DNA from: Anaerolineae bacterium
GTDB taxonomy: Bacteria > Chloroflexota > Anaerolineae > Aggregatilineales > J027
Assembly: GCA_021463865.1 (NCBI GenBank)
Contig: JAJTXY010000024.1
Span: 1 to 58,139, forward strand
DNA: 58,139 nucleotides
Reading direction: 5' to 3'
Numbering within the stretch: the stretch's first letter is position 1; each line of letters opens with the position of its first letter. Of this stretch, positions 41,948 to 52,051 are shown one piece after another. Made by a program: the position numbers and the translations under genes. The notes beneath the pieces were generated by a model. The model was given only the letters and a program-made list of their open reading frames with translations, did not search any database and was not told where the DNA came from.

Positions 41948-43237
41948 ATGAGGATGAAACGTTATCTTGGTTTAGTATTGCTGATTACCATAGCGATGAT
42001 GGCAATGCCAACTGCTAATCACAGTGGCAAAACCGTATCTGCACAAGGTGAAAAAATCAAAGTCTATACCAGTTGGCCGTTGTCTGGTGGAACACAGGCC
42101 GTTGGTGAAAGTATGCTCAAGGCGGCTGAATTGGCACTCGCCCACTACAAAGAAGATCATGACGGTGCTGGCCCCGCCGGATTTGAAGTTGAAATCGTCG
42201 GCTTAGACGATGCGTCCCCTACCACTGGTGCTTGGGACGGCACGATTGAAGCCGAAAACGCCCAACGTTGCGTGAATGACCCCGAATGTATGGTTTACTT
42301 TGGCACCTACAATAGTGGTGCCGCCAAAGTGAGCATGGTCATCACCAACGAAGCGGGCATTGCCCAAATTACCCCTGCCAACTCCTATGCTGGCCTCACC
42401 CGCGCCTGCGAAACCTGCGCCGAAGGTGAACCAGAAATCTATCGCCCCAGTGGTGAAGTTAACTACTTCCGCACCAATGGTACCGATGACTTCCAAGGGC
42501 CATCCGATGCGGCTTGGGCTGTCTGCCTCGGTTTTGAAAGTGTCTATATTTTGGATGATACCCAAGCCTACGGGAAGGGTCTCGCTGACGAGTTTGAACG
42601 TCACGCTGAAGAGATCGGGCTGGAAGTGGCGGGTCGTGCTAGTGTCGAATCTACTGACATTGACTTCCGTGCGCTGCTGACCGATGTATTGGCCTCCGGG
42701 GCAGATTTAGTCTTTGGCGGCTTCGTACTGGATTCCGGTGGCCCACAGGTCATCCAACAGATGAACGAACTCGGCCTGTTTGAAGAAGATATCTATTTCA
42801 TGGGGCCAGATGGTATGGCAAGCCCTGCGTTGTTTGACCAAATCGGTGGCGTGGAAATTGCCAATGATTACGTCTACATCTCCTTCCCCGGCCCATTGCC
42901 CAGTACCCTCGAAAGTGAAAAAGGCGTGCGTTTCTATGAGGGTTATGTGGACACCTATGATGAAGAACCCGATCCCTATTCCGTCTATGCGTATCAGTCC
43001 ATGATGGTCATTTTGGATGCGATTGAACGCGCCGGTGTGGCAGATCGCGCCGCCATTTTAGAAGCCATGCGTGCTACCACCGACTTTGAAGGCCTCTCTG
43101 CTACGTTCAGCTTTGACGAAAACGGTGATGCGACTGTCTCTGGTTTCTATGGCTACGCTGTCGGTGATGACACCTTCATTGATGGGACACTCATCACCCC
43201 CACTATGCACGAAACCTGCGAAGTTGCGTCCGACTAA
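41948..43237 (+). CDS. livK: Branched-chain amino-acid ABC transporter, substrate-binding protein
   Basis: The 429-aa protein has a signal peptide (about 1-35, cut near VSAQ-GEK) without a lipobox cysteine and a periplasmic-binding type 1 fold: IKVYTSWPLSGGTQAVGESMLKAAELA (about 38-64), CMVYFGTYNSGAAKVSMVI, QAYGKGLADEF, FMGPDGMASPALFDQ, and the hinge helix region YSVYAYQSMMVILDAIERAG. Cysteines in CETCAEGE form a likely disulfide loop. It captures Leu/Ile/Val, another amino acid, or urea/amide-like ligands. Membership in the HAAT family is firm and the ligand is not. It heads the operon livKHMGF, with AAGGA before ATG 41948. Confidence 0.92.
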   Translation: MRMKRYLGLVLLITIAMMAMPTANHSGKTVSAQGEKIKVYTSWPLSGGTQAVGESMLKAAELALAHYKEDHDGAGPAGFEVEIVGLDDASPTTGAWDGTIEAENAQRCVNDPECMVYFGTYNSGAAKVSMVITNEAGIAQITPANSYAGLTRACETCAEGEPEIYRPSGEVNYFRTNGTDDFQGPSDAAWAVCLGFESVYILDDTQAYGKGLADEFERHAEEIGLEVAGRASVESTDIDFRALLTDVLASGADLVFGGFVLDSGGPQVIQQMNELGLFEEDIYFMGPDGMASPALFDQIGGVEIANDYVYISFPGPLPSTLESEKGVRFYEGYVDTYDEEPDPYSVYAYQSMMVILDAIERAGVADRAAILEAMRATTDFEGLSATFSFDENGDATVSGFYGYAVGDDTFIDGTLITPTMHETCEVASD

Positions 43238-43268
43238 ATTAATGGGCTTTGAAGTCTGAATAATTGAG

Positions 43269-43293
43269 GGAGAGGACACAGGTTGTCCTCTCC
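43269..43293 (+). other. Intercistronic hairpin between livK and livH
   Basis: GGAGAGGACA (43269-43278) is perfectly complementary to TGTCCTCTCC (43284-43293), with a 5-nt loop and no immediate T-run. Such stems after binding-protein genes protect the upstream mRNA or partly attenuate, making the binding protein more abundant than the permeases. Confidence 0.75.
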
Positions 43294-43319
43294 TGTTATA
43301 TTGGGGAGTTCGTCTTTTT

Positions 43320-44300
43320 ATGTCTATTGATAATCAAGTTTTTATACAAAATGTCATCATCGGCCTGACGGTTGGGGGCTACCTAGCACTCATCGCGTTG
43401 GGCTACACGATGGTGTACGGGATTATTGAACTCATTAACTTTGCACATGGTGACCTTTTTGCATTTGGTTTTTTTATTTCTCTCACTATCTTCGCCGAAA
43501 TAAATCCCGAAATTCCACTGCATGGCTCCGACCTCTATTTCACATTACCCGCAGTGGCGCTTTTGACCATGTTATTAACAGGGTCGCTCAACCTTGCCAT
43601 TGACCAGATTGCTTATAAGCCTCTACGCAAAGCCCCGCGCTTGGCCCCTTTATTAACCGCTGTCGGCGTTTCCTTTATGCTCGAAGCGATCTATGCCATC
43701 TGGAAAGGCCCCATCCAAATCCCCTACCCTCGCTATTTCCCCAAAGAAGATTACATGGAAAATGAACATGTCATCTCTTTCTTTTCAAAGTTAGGCATGG
43801 ACATCACCGAATGGCGCATTGTCTCGTTTACAACCAAAGACCTGTTCTTGTTTGGTGTCACCATCCCACTCGTAGCCTTGCTCACGCTCTTTATTGATCG
43901 CACCCGTATTGGCAAAGCGATGCGTGCCTCGGCCCAAGACCGTGAAGCCGCCATGATGATGGGCATCAACGTCAATCGCATTATTGCCACCACTTTTTTT
44001 GTCGGGGGTGCACTGGCGGGCGTGGCAGGCATGGTTTGGGGACTCTATATCAACTCTGGTCGCTTCACAATGGGTTTTGAAGCTGGTTTGATGGCTTTCA
44101 CCTCGGCGGTCTTGGGTGGCATTGGCAACATCCGGGGTGCCGTTCTGGGAGCGTTTATTATCGGTATGATCAAGGCGATGAGCGACAGCTATATCGGCAG
44201 TGAATGGACACGGGTCGTCATCTTTGGCATTCTGATTCTCATGTTGGTATTCCGGCCATCGGGCATTCTCGGCTCGACCCAATCTATTGAAAAACTGTAG
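43320..44300 (+). CDS. livH: Branched-chain amino-acid ABC transporter permease LivH
   Basis: The 326-aa permease has about eight helices. The N-terminal GLTVGGYLALIALGYTMVYGIIELINFAHGD (about 15-45) is the LivH hallmark. YKPLRKAPRLAPLLTAVGVS follows. The EAA-like loop is MRASAQDREAAMMMGINVNRII (about 200-220), which contacts LivG/LivF. Near the end is FTSAVLGGIGNIRGAVLGAF. It pairs with LivM to form the translocation channel. It lies 82 nt after livK, across a hairpin. Confidence 0.94.
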   Translation: MSIDNQVFIQNVIIGLTVGGYLALIALGYTMVYGIIELINFAHGDLFAFGFFISLTIFAEINPEIPLHGSDLYFTLPAVALLTMLLTGSLNLAIDQIAYKPLRKAPRLAPLLTAVGVSFMLEAIYAIWKGPIQIPYPRYFPKEDYMENEHVISFFSKLGMDITEWRIVSFTTKDLFLFGVTIPLVALLTLFIDRTRIGKAMRASAQDREAAMMMGINVNRIIATTFFVGGALAGVAGMVWGLYINSGRFTMGFEAGLMAFTSAVLGGIGNIRGAVLGAFIIGMIKAMSDSYIGSEWTRVVIFGILILMLVFRPSGILGSTQSIEKL

Positions 44301-44310
44301 GAGTAGCTTT

Positions 44311-45465
44311 ATGCGAGACATACTTGCACATCCACGCTCCATGTTCTCAGGGCAGCTGCGTTGGGTCTTGATTGCCATCTTCGTTGTGCTTGCCCCCCTT
44401 GCCATGAAAGAACTTGAACTGCTGACAAATTTTGGCCTGATTACGCAGGTCAATCGCGCCCTCATTTTTGTGGCGCTTGCCCAAGGGCTAAATATTGTGG
44501 TCGGTTTGGCTGGCCTGCTCGATCTCGGTTATGCCGCGTTTTTTGCGATTGGGGCCTATACTTTTGGCCTGCTGACATGGCCTACTCACGATATTGAAAT
44601 GAGTTTTTTCCTTGCTATCTGGATTTGCGCACTGGTTGCTGCTGTATTTGGAATCATCATCGGTGCACCAACCCTGCGTTTGCGCGGCGACTATTTGGCA
44701 ATTGTGACCCTCGCCTTTGGTGAAATCATCCCAGCCCTTGTGCGTAATTTGGGCGATTTCACGCTGACCTTTCGTGGCAGGGTCTTGATCGAAGACTACA
44801 ACTTAACCAATGGCAGTCAGGGTCTAACACCGCTAGGTCGTCCTGATTTCAGTTTCCTCGAAAATCTCTTTGGGTTGGATGAAGGGGCATTAAACGTTGG
44901 CGTCAATCCAACCTTTTGGTATTTCGCCATAGTCATCACCTCGATGATTGTGCTGTTCTCCGCCATTCGCCTCAATAATTCCCGTCTGGGTCGAGCGTGG
45001 AAAGCCATTCGTGAAGACGAAACCGCCGCTGATTTTATGGGCGTTGATCCCATCCGCACTAAACTGGCTGCCTTTGCAATTGGCGCGTCCTTTTCAGGCT
45101 TGGCGGGTGCGGTCTATGCGTCAATGCTTGGGGCGATCTTCCCCGAACTCTTCAAATTCCAAGTTTCCATCTTCTTGCTGATTATCGTCGTCCTCAGCGG
45201 GCGCGGCAGCATCTGGGGCGTGTTGATTGGCGGCATTATCATTGCCACCTTTGACGGAGTATTTTTGGCACAGGTCTTGCCCGATATTTTTAATGGCGAA
45301 GTCTTGCCTGAATACGATGTGCAAAGTCTGCGCTGGGTATTTTTTGGGATCGGGCTGATTGTGATTATGATCTTCCGACCACAAGGCTTGTTCCCACCCA
45401 AATCTATCGAGACCAAAATCGTGCCACCAACGGTTGAATCAGCGGAGGGGGTACAAAACTCATGA
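44311..45465 (+). CDS. livM: Branched-chain amino-acid ABC transporter permease LivM
   Basis: The ATG at 44311 follows TAGGAG. A TTG at 44287 would include that site. The 384-aa protein has the LivM pattern: ALIFVALAQGLNIVVGLAGLLDLGYAAFFAIGAY (about 45-80), PTLRLRGDYLAIVTLAFGEI (about 118-137), the ATPase-contact loop AWKAIREDETAADFMGVDP (about 225-245) and VVLSGRGSIWGVLIGG. A region of about 50 residues between helices (about 150-200, TFRGRVLIEDYNLTNG) is an outside loop. The stop overlaps livG by 4 nt. Confidence 0.94.
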   Translation: MRDILAHPRSMFSGQLRWVLIAIFVVLAPLAMKELELLTNFGLITQVNRALIFVALAQGLNIVVGLAGLLDLGYAAFFAIGAYTFGLLTWPTHDIEMSFFLAIWICALVAAVFGIIIGAPTLRLRGDYLAIVTLAFGEIIPALVRNLGDFTLTFRGRVLIEDYNLTNGSQGLTPLGRPDFSFLENLFGLDEGALNVGVNPTFWYFAIVITSMIVLFSAIRLNNSRLGRAWKAIREDETAADFMGVDPIRTKLAAFAIGASFSGLAGAVYASMLGAIFPELFKFQVSIFLLIIVVLSGRGSIWGVLIGGIIIATFDGVFLAQVLPDIFNGEVLPEYDVQSLRWVFFGIGLIVIMIFRPQGLFPPKSIETKIVPPTVESAEGVQNS

Positions 45466-46247
45466 GCATCATACTCGAAGCACAGGGCGTCAGCAAAGCC
45501 TTCGGGCGCTTGGTCGCGGTGGATACCCTCGATTACACCATTGAAGCTAACTCGATCAACAGCATCATCGGGCCAAACGGGGCGGGTAAAACCACTTTCT
45601 TTAATGTTGTGACAGGCTATTATAAGCCGACGACGGGCAAGGTTGTCTTTAATCAGCGCAATATCAGTGGATCACGCCCCAACCAACTCACCCGCATTGG
45701 CATTGCCCGAACCTTCCAGACCATCCGGCTGTTCAATAACCTCACGGCCCGTGAAAATGTATTGATTGGGATGCACCACCGCCTCAAATCAGGGGTCTTT
45801 GGCGACATTTTTAGGCCACCTGCCGTGCGCCGCGAAGAAGCAAAGGCACATGAAGAAGCCGGTCAACTTTTGGACTATGTGGGATTGAAAGGCTATGAAG
45901 AACACGCTGCCAAATCATTGCCCTATGGTCATCAGCGCCGCCTAGAAATTGCCCGCGCACTGGCAACCCAGCCGCAATTACTTTTGTTGGATGAACCCAC
46001 CGCTGGCATGAATCCCAATGAAACACAGGACATGATTTTGTTTATCCGTAAACTGCGCGACGAACGAAACTTGTCCATCTTGCTCATTGAGCATGATATG
46101 AAGGTCGTCATGACCATTTCCGACAAAGTTACCGTGCTGGACTATGGCAAAAAGATTTCGGAAGGCCAGCCCGACGAAGTCCAAAAAGATGAACGGGTCA
46201 TTGAAGCCTATCTTGGACGGCGTGCCCTAGAGATGCTGAAGAAATGA
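45462..46247 (+). CDS. livG: Branched-chain amino-acid ABC transporter ATPase LivG
   Basis: The 261-aa ATPase has Walker A GPNGAGKTTFFN (about 38-49), the LivG-typical RIGIARTFQTIRLFNNLTARENVLIGMH (about 75-102), signature LPYGHQRRLEIARAL, Walker B LLLLDEPTAGMNP and switch IEHDMKVVM. The LivG-type insertion (RLKSGVFGDIFRPPAVRREE) is present. It starts within the livM stop (ATGA) and ends in a similar 4-nt overlap with livF, so livMGF are translationally coupled. Confidence 0.95.
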   Translation: MSIILEAQGVSKAFGRLVAVDTLDYTIEANSINSIIGPNGAGKTTFFNVVTGYYKPTTGKVVFNQRNISGSRPNQLTRIGIARTFQTIRLFNNLTARENVLIGMHHRLKSGVFGDIFRPPAVRREEAKAHEEAGQLLDYVGLKGYEEHAAKSLPYGHQRRLEIARALATQPQLLLLDEPTAGMNPNETQDMILFIRKLRDERNLSILLIEHDMKVVMTISDKVTVLDYGKKISEGQPDEVQKDERVIEAYLGRRALEMLKK

Positions 46248-46987
46248 TTAAGGTTATGAGTCAAGAACAACAACCACTTCTGGCAGTCAACAATATCCAT
46301 AGTTACTATGGCAACATCCATGCCCTACAAGGTATTTCATTGAACATCTTTGAAGGCGAGATTGTCACGCTGATTGGGGCGAACGGCGCGGGCAAAAGCA
46401 CTACTATCCGCACCATCAGTGGTGTCATGCACCCCCGCGAAGGGACAATTCATTTCGATGGGCAACCCATTCATCAGCTTCCCGCCCATAACCTCGTTTC
46501 CAAAGGAATTTCACAATCCCCGGAAGGGCGGCGCATTTTCCCTCGTCTATCGGTGCGTGACAACCTTGCGATGGGTGCATACAAACGCAATGACCGTCGC
46601 GCCATCCGCCAAGATATTGACCGTATCTATGATCTTTTCCCTCGTCTAAAAGAACGTGCCAAGCAGTATGGCGGCACACTTTCGGGGGGGGAACAACAAA
46701 TGCTGGCAATTGGACGTGCATTGATGGCCCGTCCACGTCTTCTGCTGTTGGATGAACCCTCAATGGGGTTAGCCCCAGTTTTGGTCGAGCAAATCTTTGA
46801 AATTATTGTTCGTATCAACAAGGAAGAGGGCACAACTATTTTGTTAGTCGAACAAAATGCGCTCATGGCATTGGAAGTAGCCAAACGGGGTTATGTCTTA
46901 CAGACCGGAACTGTCGTCTTGCATGACAATGCCGATGCCCTCATGCACAACGAAATGGTGCGGCGCGTCTACCTCGGTGAAGAATAA
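46244..46987 (+). CDS. livF: Branched-chain amino-acid ABC transporter ATPase LivF
   Basis: The 247-aa ATPase has Walker A GANGAGKSTTIR (about 43-54), the LivF-typical GISQSPEGRRIFPRLSVRDNLAMGAY, signature LSGGEQQMLAIGRALM, Walker B LLLLDEPSMGLAP and VEQNALMALEVA. It completes the five-gene importer and dimerises with LivG. A perfect hairpin follows the stop. There is no regulator in the operon. Confidence 0.95.
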   Translation: MIKVMSQEQQPLLAVNNIHSYYGNIHALQGISLNIFEGEIVTLIGANGAGKSTTIRTISGVMHPREGTIHFDGQPIHQLPAHNLVSKGISQSPEGRRIFPRLSVRDNLAMGAYKRNDRRAIRQDIDRIYDLFPRLKERAKQYGGTLSGGEQQMLAIGRALMARPRLLLLDEPSMGLAPVLVEQIFEIIVRINKEEGTTILLVEQNALMALEVAKRGYVLQTGTVVLHDNADALMHNEMVRRVYLGEE

Positions 46988-46995
46988 TCACCAGT

Positions 46996-47026
46996 TGAGA
47001 GTGGATATTGATATTATCCACTCTCA
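46996..47026. other. 12-bp hairpin between livF and araA
   Basis: TGAGAGTGGATA (46996-47007) pairs exactly with TATCCACTCTCA (47015-47026). The gap is convergent. No T-run follows on either strand, but an A-rich stretch lies on the right, so it may stop transcription with help or protect mRNA ends. Confidence 0.7.
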
Positions 47027-47104
47027 CAAAAACAAAAATCTGCGAATATGCTGCCCTAACAACAGGTCAGGGGTTTCTCATTGTTTCTCGGTGCCCAGTC
47101 AGTG

Positions 47105-48607
47105 CTAGTGACTTGAGAATTGATAATAAACCTCGTTCCAACGGAGTTCGTTCTTGAAATCATGTAAATCCGTATGTTCGTTAATGCGCAAAAACTCCAT
47201 TCCCGCTATTTCTGCAAAATCCGCTAGATGTTCAGCATTGAGAGCTTGACTGAAACCCGTATGATGTGCCCCGCCTGCATAAATCCATGCCGCTGCCGCC
47301 ACCTTTAGATTGGGACGTGGAATCCACAGCGCCCGTGCGACGGGTAGTTTCGGCAATGGAGCATCTGGGGGAACAACATCCACGTCATTCAAAATCATAC
47401 GAAAACGGTTGCCCATATCAATGACCGAGACATTCAGGGCTGGGCCGGGCCGGGTATCAAAAACCAGTCGGGCCGGATCTGCTTTGCCACCTATTGAGAG
47501 CGGATGTACTTCTAGGCTGAGTTGCCCGTCGGCAATAGTCGGACAAACCTCTAGCATGTGTGCCCCCAGCACCTTCATACAGGCCGGATCGAAATGATAG
47601 GTATAATCCTCCATGAAGGACGTTCCGCCCTGCAATCCGGCGCTCATCACCTTCATGGAACGCAGCAATCCTGCCATCTTCCAGTCGCCCTCTGCACCAA
47701 AGCCGTACCCATCGGCCATGAGGCGTTGTGAAGCCAAACCGGGAAGTTGGTGAATGCCATGCAAATCTTCAAAGGTCGTGGTAAAGGCTTTGAAGCCACC
47801 AGCCTTTAAGAACTGTCGCAGGCCTAGTTCAATACGGGCTGCCTCACGTACTGAGTTATGACGCGCACCGCCCACCCGTAGATCAGGGGCTACCGAATAG
47901 ACACCCTCGTATTCTTTGATGAGGTGATCGATTTCACTGTCACTGACCTGCTTCGCCACTGCAACAAGATCGCCCACGCCATAGCCATAAACTGCATAGC
48001 CAAGACGCATTTGGGCTTCCACTTTATCGCCTTCGGTGACGGCTACTGAGCGCATATTATCGCCAAAACGCGCAATTTTAAGCGATTTTGCATCGTGCCA
48101 AGCGCAAGCCGCCCGTATCCACGCTGCTAGACGAGCATGGACTTCCGGGTCTTGCCAATGACCAATAATAACCTTACGGTTAAGGCGCATCCGGCTCATC
48201 ATAAATCCGAATTCGCGGTCTCCATGCGCTGATTGGTTCAGGTTCATGAAGTCCATATCAATTTCAGCCCAAGGAATGTCGCGGTTATATTGGGTATGCA
48301 AATGGGCTAGCGGTTTTTTGAGCGAGGCAAGGCCGCCAATCCAGTTTTGGGCAGGCGAAAAAGTGTGCATCCAAGCAATGACCCCAACGCAGTTCTCCGA
48401 AGCATTCGCCTCCAAACAAACCGCACGAATTTCATCTGGGGTGGTCAAAACGGGCTTATAGACAATTTTTGCCGGGATGGTGGCGGCTTGGTTTAATGCC
48501 CGCACGATTTCTTGCGAATGCAACCCCACCTGTTCAATCGCCTGCGGGCCATATAAATGTTGACTTCCGCTAAGAAACCATAGCTCGTAGTTTTCGAGAT
48601 TAAGCAT
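47105..48607 (-). CDS. araA: L-arabinose isomerase
   Basis: The enzyme converts L-arabinose to L-ribulose. The ATG at 48607 follows GAGGAAATAATCTT. A TTG at 48625 contains that site and is rejected. The 500-aa protein opens [16 protein letters not shown]. The four Mn2+ ligands are visible: GFGAEGDWK (Glu306 in E. coli numbering), [10 protein letters not shown] (Glu333), [10 protein letters not shown] (His350) and GGAHHTGFS (His450). It is the last gene of the minus-strand arabinose operon and lies 51 nt after araD. Confidence 0.96.
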   Translation of the reverse strand: MLNLENYELWFLSGSQHLYGPQAIEQVGLHSQEIVRALNQAATIPAKIVYKPVLTTPDEIRAVCLEANASENCVGVIAWMHTFSPAQNWIGGLASLKKPLAHLHTQYNRDIPWAEIDMDFMNLNQSAHGDREFGFMMSRMRLNRKVIIGHWQDPEVHARLAAWIRAACAWHDAKSLKIARFGDNMRSVAVTEGDKVEAQMRLGYAVYGYGVGDLVAVAKQVSDSEIDHLIKEYEGVYSVAPDLRVGGARHNSVREAARIELGLRQFLKAGGFKAFTTTFEDLHGIHQLPGLASQRLMADGYGFGAEGDWKMAGLLRSMKVMSAGLQGGTSFMEDYTYHFDPACMKVLGAHMLEVCPTIADGQLSLEVHPLSIGGKADPARLVFDTRPGPALNVSVIDMGNRFRMILNDVDVVPPDAPLPKLPVARALWIPRPNLKVAAAAWIYAGGAHHTGFSQALNAEHLADFAEIAGMEFLRINEHTDLHDFKNELRWNEVYYQFSSH

Positions 48608-48658
48608 AAGATTATTTCCTCTCAAAATTCTCTCAAATAAATGCGTCGTGCTGATACC

Positions 48659-49315
48659 TTATCCCCGTTGCCCATAGACATTCTGATACCGAGCATATAA
48701 CCGATTGATGTCATCTGGCGTAATCAAGATGGGTGTACCAATTTGGAGGGCTGTCCACACAATCGCGGCATTGTCTTCGGTCATAATTGCAGCTTTCACC
48801 GCTTCTTCGGCATTTTTGCCAGTCGCAAAAACCCCATGATTTTGCAGCAGACACGAGGGGCTGCGTCCATTTTCGAGTGTTTCCACGACCACCTGACCGA
48901 TTTCTTCACCGCCAATCAGGGCAAAACGTCCACACGGTATTGGGCCACCGAACTCATCCCCCATCGCGGTAGTCACGCATGGAATTTCGCGTCCCAACAC
49001 GGCAAAAGCTGTTGCATAACGCGAGTGTGTGTGGACAATACCCTTAACATGGGGGCTATGGCGGTAGATATAGCAGTGAGAGGCGGTATCAGACGATGGT
49101 TTATAATCGCCCTCAACCACACGGCCCATTTCATCCACCACCACCATATTTTCGGGGGTCAGGTCAGGAAATTTCACCCCACTGGGTTTGATAACGATGA
49201 GGCCCGTTTCAGGATCACGCCCGCTGACATTGCCGCTTGTCCATGCTACCAAATTATTTTTGGGCAGTTCGGCGTGTAGTTCACATACTTCTTGGCGTAG
49301 CTTTTGCAGCATCAT
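48659..49315 (-). CDS. araD: L-ribulose-5-phosphate 4-epimerase
   Basis: The 218-aa enzyme interconverts L-ribulose 5-phosphate and D-xylulose 5-phosphate by retro-aldol chemistry with Zn2+. Visible features are LVAWTSGNVSGRDPETGLIVIKPSGV (about 22-48) for phosphate binding, SSDTASHCYIYR with the catalytic Asp, the metal pair in HTHSRYATAFA (about 95-105), and LLQNHGVFATG with the third His. The ATG at 49315 overlaps the araB stop by 4 nt. It is distinct from the aldolase at 15186, which has a Cys-rich tail and no sugar-pathway neighbours. Confidence 0.93.
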   Translation of the reverse strand: MMLQKLRQEVCELHAELPKNNLVAWTSGNVSGRDPETGLIVIKPSGVKFPDLTPENMVVVDEMGRVVEGDYKPSSDTASHCYIYRHSPHVKGIVHTHSRYATAFAVLGREIPCVTTAMGDEFGGPIPCGRFALIGGEEIGQVVVETLENGRSPSCLLQNHGVFATGKNAEEAVKAAIMTEDNAAIVWTALQIGTPILITPDDINRLYARYQNVYGQRG

Positions 49316-50970
49316 TGGCCCATCGCCTTGTTGCGAATTTGTTTGAGGCGTTTCATCATATGGTTTTGACCCTCACGCCGACCAAAATAGTCATAGAGGG
49401 TTTTGTATTCGGCATACAGCGCATCGTAAACGGCTTGGTTTTCTGGAATCGGCATAACCACCTCATCCTTAAGTTTCCCCATACGCTCCGATGCCTCTTG
49501 AATATTCGGATACACCCCCGCCGCAACCGCCGCATAAATGGCCGATCCGAGCGCTGGGGCTTGGGACGAGCCAGATAATTTTAGGGGCCGTCCTGTGACA
49601 TCGGCATAGATTTGGCGCAAGAGGGCATTTTTCTCTGGCAGGCCACCCGCCGCGACCAATTCACGCACGGGTACACCCCGTTTTTCAAACGACTCAATGA
49701 TTTCGCGTGTTCCGTAAGCGGTGGATTCAATCAAGGCACGGTAAATATCCGGTGCACGAGTAGCGAGGGTTGCCCCCAGCAATAGGCCAGACACATTCGC
49801 ATCTACGAGGGTCGAACGATTGCCGTTCCACCAGTCCAGCGCAATGAGGCCATGTTCACCGGGAGATTGCTGGCTGGCTTCCTGTTCCAAATATTCATGC
49901 AGCGACACCCCAGCTTGCTGCGCGGCCTCATGATAAACAGGTGGGACGGCATGTTCTACAAACCAATTGAAAATATCACCTACCCCACTCTGGCCTGCCT
50001 CATAGCCATAAAAACCGGGGATAATGCCATCTGGTACAACGCCACACATGCCTTCGACCACGTTGATGCGTTCACCCAGCATCACATCACAGGTCGAAGT
50101 GCCCATAATCATGACCATAATTCCCGGCTCAACCGCTTTGACGGCTGGTGCGGTGACATGAGCATCCACATTGGCAACCGCAACCGTTGTCCCCGGTAGC
50201 AGGCCTGTCCACACGGCGGCTTGTGGGGTTAATCCACCCGCTTTGTCGCCAAGTTGGGCAAAAGTGCGGCACATTTTGTCATCCACCACATCCGCAAAGG
50301 CCGGATCAAGGGAGGCGAAATAATCACGGGATGGGAACTCACCCCCCTGCACCATCGCCTTATAACCCGCCGTACACATATTGCGGGTTTCAACCCCCGT
50401 CAACTGCCAAACGACCCAATCGGCGGCCTCAATCAAACGATCTGCGGCATGATAGACATCAGGGGCTTCTTGCAAAATTTGCAGTGACTTGCTGAAAAAC
50501 CATTCCGACGAAATTTTGCCGCCATAATAATCCAACCATGCCTCGCCCCGCTGACGAGCCACCGCGTTAATTAAATCAGCTTGGGGCTGGGAAGCATGAT
50601 GTTTCCACAGTTTGACCCACGCATGGGGGTTATCTTTCCATTCGTCCAAAACACACAGCGGCGTGCCATCGGCTTTGACAGGCAGCATGGTGCAAGCCGT
50701 AAAATCAATGCCAACCCCCACGATTTCTTTGGGGTCAACGCCGCTCAAACGCAGCACTTCGGGGACGGCGTGTTTAAATACTTCAATATAATCCAACGGG
50801 TCTTGTAAGGCCCATTCTGGTGGCAATGGTTCTCGCTTACCGGGTAGGGTGGCATCAATGACCCCATTGGCATATTCATGGATGGCGGTGGCAATTTCCC
50901 GGCCATCCCGCACATCCACCAGAACCGCCCGCCCCGAAAGCGTTCCAAAATCAATTCCTATGGTATACAT
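49312..50970 (-). CDS. araB: Ribulokinase
   Basis: This FGGY-family kinase phosphorylates L-ribulose at C5. The ATG at 50970 begins MYTIGIDFGTLSGRAVLVD, the standard first phosphate loop. Upstream starts only add unrelated residues. The 552-aa length matches AraB rather than shorter xylulokinases. GVGIDFTACTMLPV, a central GYEAGQSGVGDIFNWFVEH (about 330-350) and LVAAGGLPEKNALLRQIYADVTG (about 450-472) are all AraB-like. Together with araD and araA it makes the complete three-enzyme route from L-arabinose to D-xylulose 5-phosphate. Confidence 0.95.
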   Translation of the reverse strand: MYTIGIDFGTLSGRAVLVDVRDGREIATAIHEYANGVIDATLPGKREPLPPEWALQDPLDYIEVFKHAVPEVLRLSGVDPKEIVGVGIDFTACTMLPVKADGTPLCVLDEWKDNPHAWVKLWKHHASQPQADLINAVARQRGEAWLDYYGGKISSEWFFSKSLQILQEAPDVYHAADRLIEAADWVVWQLTGVETRNMCTAGYKAMVQGGEFPSRDYFASLDPAFADVVDDKMCRTFAQLGDKAGGLTPQAAVWTGLLPGTTVAVANVDAHVTAPAVKAVEPGIMVMIMGTSTCDVMLGERINVVEGMCGVVPDGIIPGFYGYEAGQSGVGDIFNWFVEHAVPPVYHEAAQQAGVSLHEYLEQEASQQSPGEHGLIALDWWNGNRSTLVDANVSGLLLGATLATRAPDIYRALIESTAYGTREIIESFEKRGVPVRELVAAGGLPEKNALLRQIYADVTGRPLKLSGSSQAPALGSAIYAAVAAGVYPNIQEASERMGKLKDEVVMPIPENQAVYDALYAEYKTLYDYFGRREGQNHMMKRLKQIRNKAMGQ

Positions 50971-51035
50971 GTTTCTATCAGCCTTAAATTGATTAAGAGT
51001 TATCACCCCGCACGTTTTTCCAAAGCGCCAGTGTT

Positions 51036-52034
51036 TCATGCCGTTGAGACAGTAGTTGGCCCGACTTGTCGCCTAAACGAGAACAACTTGGGACGGGTGC
51101 TCAACAGTTTTTGCATGGCGATAAACCCGAACAGCAGGCCGCCGACCACGATCTTGATCCACCATGGCGACAGCGAGCCTTCGAGCGTCAGATAGGTGCG
51201 GATGACCCCCGGCAGCAGCACGCCGATAAACGTGCCAATGACATAACCGACCCCGCCGGTAAGCAGTGTACCGCCAATGACCACCGCCGCGATGATGTCC
51301 ATTTCCGCCCCAACTGTAATGGTCGAGTCGCCGGAGCGTTTGGCAAGTGAGAGAACAATGCCCGCAAATGTCGCCAAAAAACTGCTGAGGGTATAGACCA
51401 TGATGGTCGTGCGCCCCACCGGAACACCCATCATCAAGGCGGCTGTATCATTGCCCCCTATCGCGTACACATTCCGTCCAAAGCGGGTGAAGTGCGCCAA
51501 ATAAATGCCGATGACCAACACCGCTAGAAACGCGCCAGCCGCAAATGTGAAACGGCCCTTGTCGGGGAAGATGTACACTAATTTGGACACACGGATATAC
51601 AGGGGGTGGGTGATACGGATAGATTCGGTGGTCAACACATACGCCATGCCACGCGCCAAAAACATGCCGGACAGTGTGACGATAAAGGCCGGAATCTTGA
51701 AATAATAGATAAAGACACCCATCACCGCGCCAAAAATCGTCCCCATGCCCAACACAATAGCGAAGACTAGATAGGGATCCATGCCTTCCCGTGTAATCAT
51801 CAGGGCACAGAACACCCCGGTAAACGCAATCACCGAACCTACCGACAGGTCAATCCCGCCGGAGATAATTACAAACGTCATCCCGATAGCGGCGATTCCC
51901 AGATGGGCATTATCCCGCAGCAGGTTACAGACCACGCGCATCGAGCCAAAGCTAGAAAAGTGATAGTAGCAATAAACATAGATGGCGCTAAACACCAAGA
52001 ATGTTACCAATAGAGGAAAAAACCGCGATTTCAT
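51036..52034 (-). CDS. Sugar ABC transporter permease, YjfF-like
   Basis: The 332-aa permease belongs to the RbsC/BPD_transp_2 family, with about eight to nine helices. AHLGIAAIGMTFVIISGGIDLSVGSVIAF (about 44-72) is the family core, GGNDTAALMMGVPVGRTTI is the ATPase-contact loop and TGGVGYVIGTFIGVLLPGVI closes it. The short form and the sequence around MSRF-type start favour the YjfF partner of the galactofuranose transporter. It lies 17 nt after the other permease and 65 nt before araB. A heteromeric pair of permeases is the arrangement in furanose-specific importers. Confidence 0.88.
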   Translation of the reverse strand: MKSRFFPLLVTFLVFSAIYVYCYYHFSSFGSMRVVCNLLRDNAHLGIAAIGMTFVIISGGIDLSVGSVIAFTGVFCALMITREGMDPYLVFAIVLGMGTIFGAVMGVFIYYFKIPAFIVTLSGMFLARGMAYVLTTESIRITHPLYIRVSKLVYIFPDKGRFTFAAGAFLAVLVIGIYLAHFTRFGRNVYAIGGNDTAALMMGVPVGRTTIMVYTLSSFLATFAGIVLSLAKRSGDSTITVGAEMDIIAAVVIGGTLLTGGVGYVIGTFIGVLLPGVIRTYLTLEGSLSPWWIKIVVGGLLFGFIAMQKLLSTRPKLFSFRRQVGPTTVSTA

Positions 52035-52051
52035 GCCGCTCTCCTAAACGT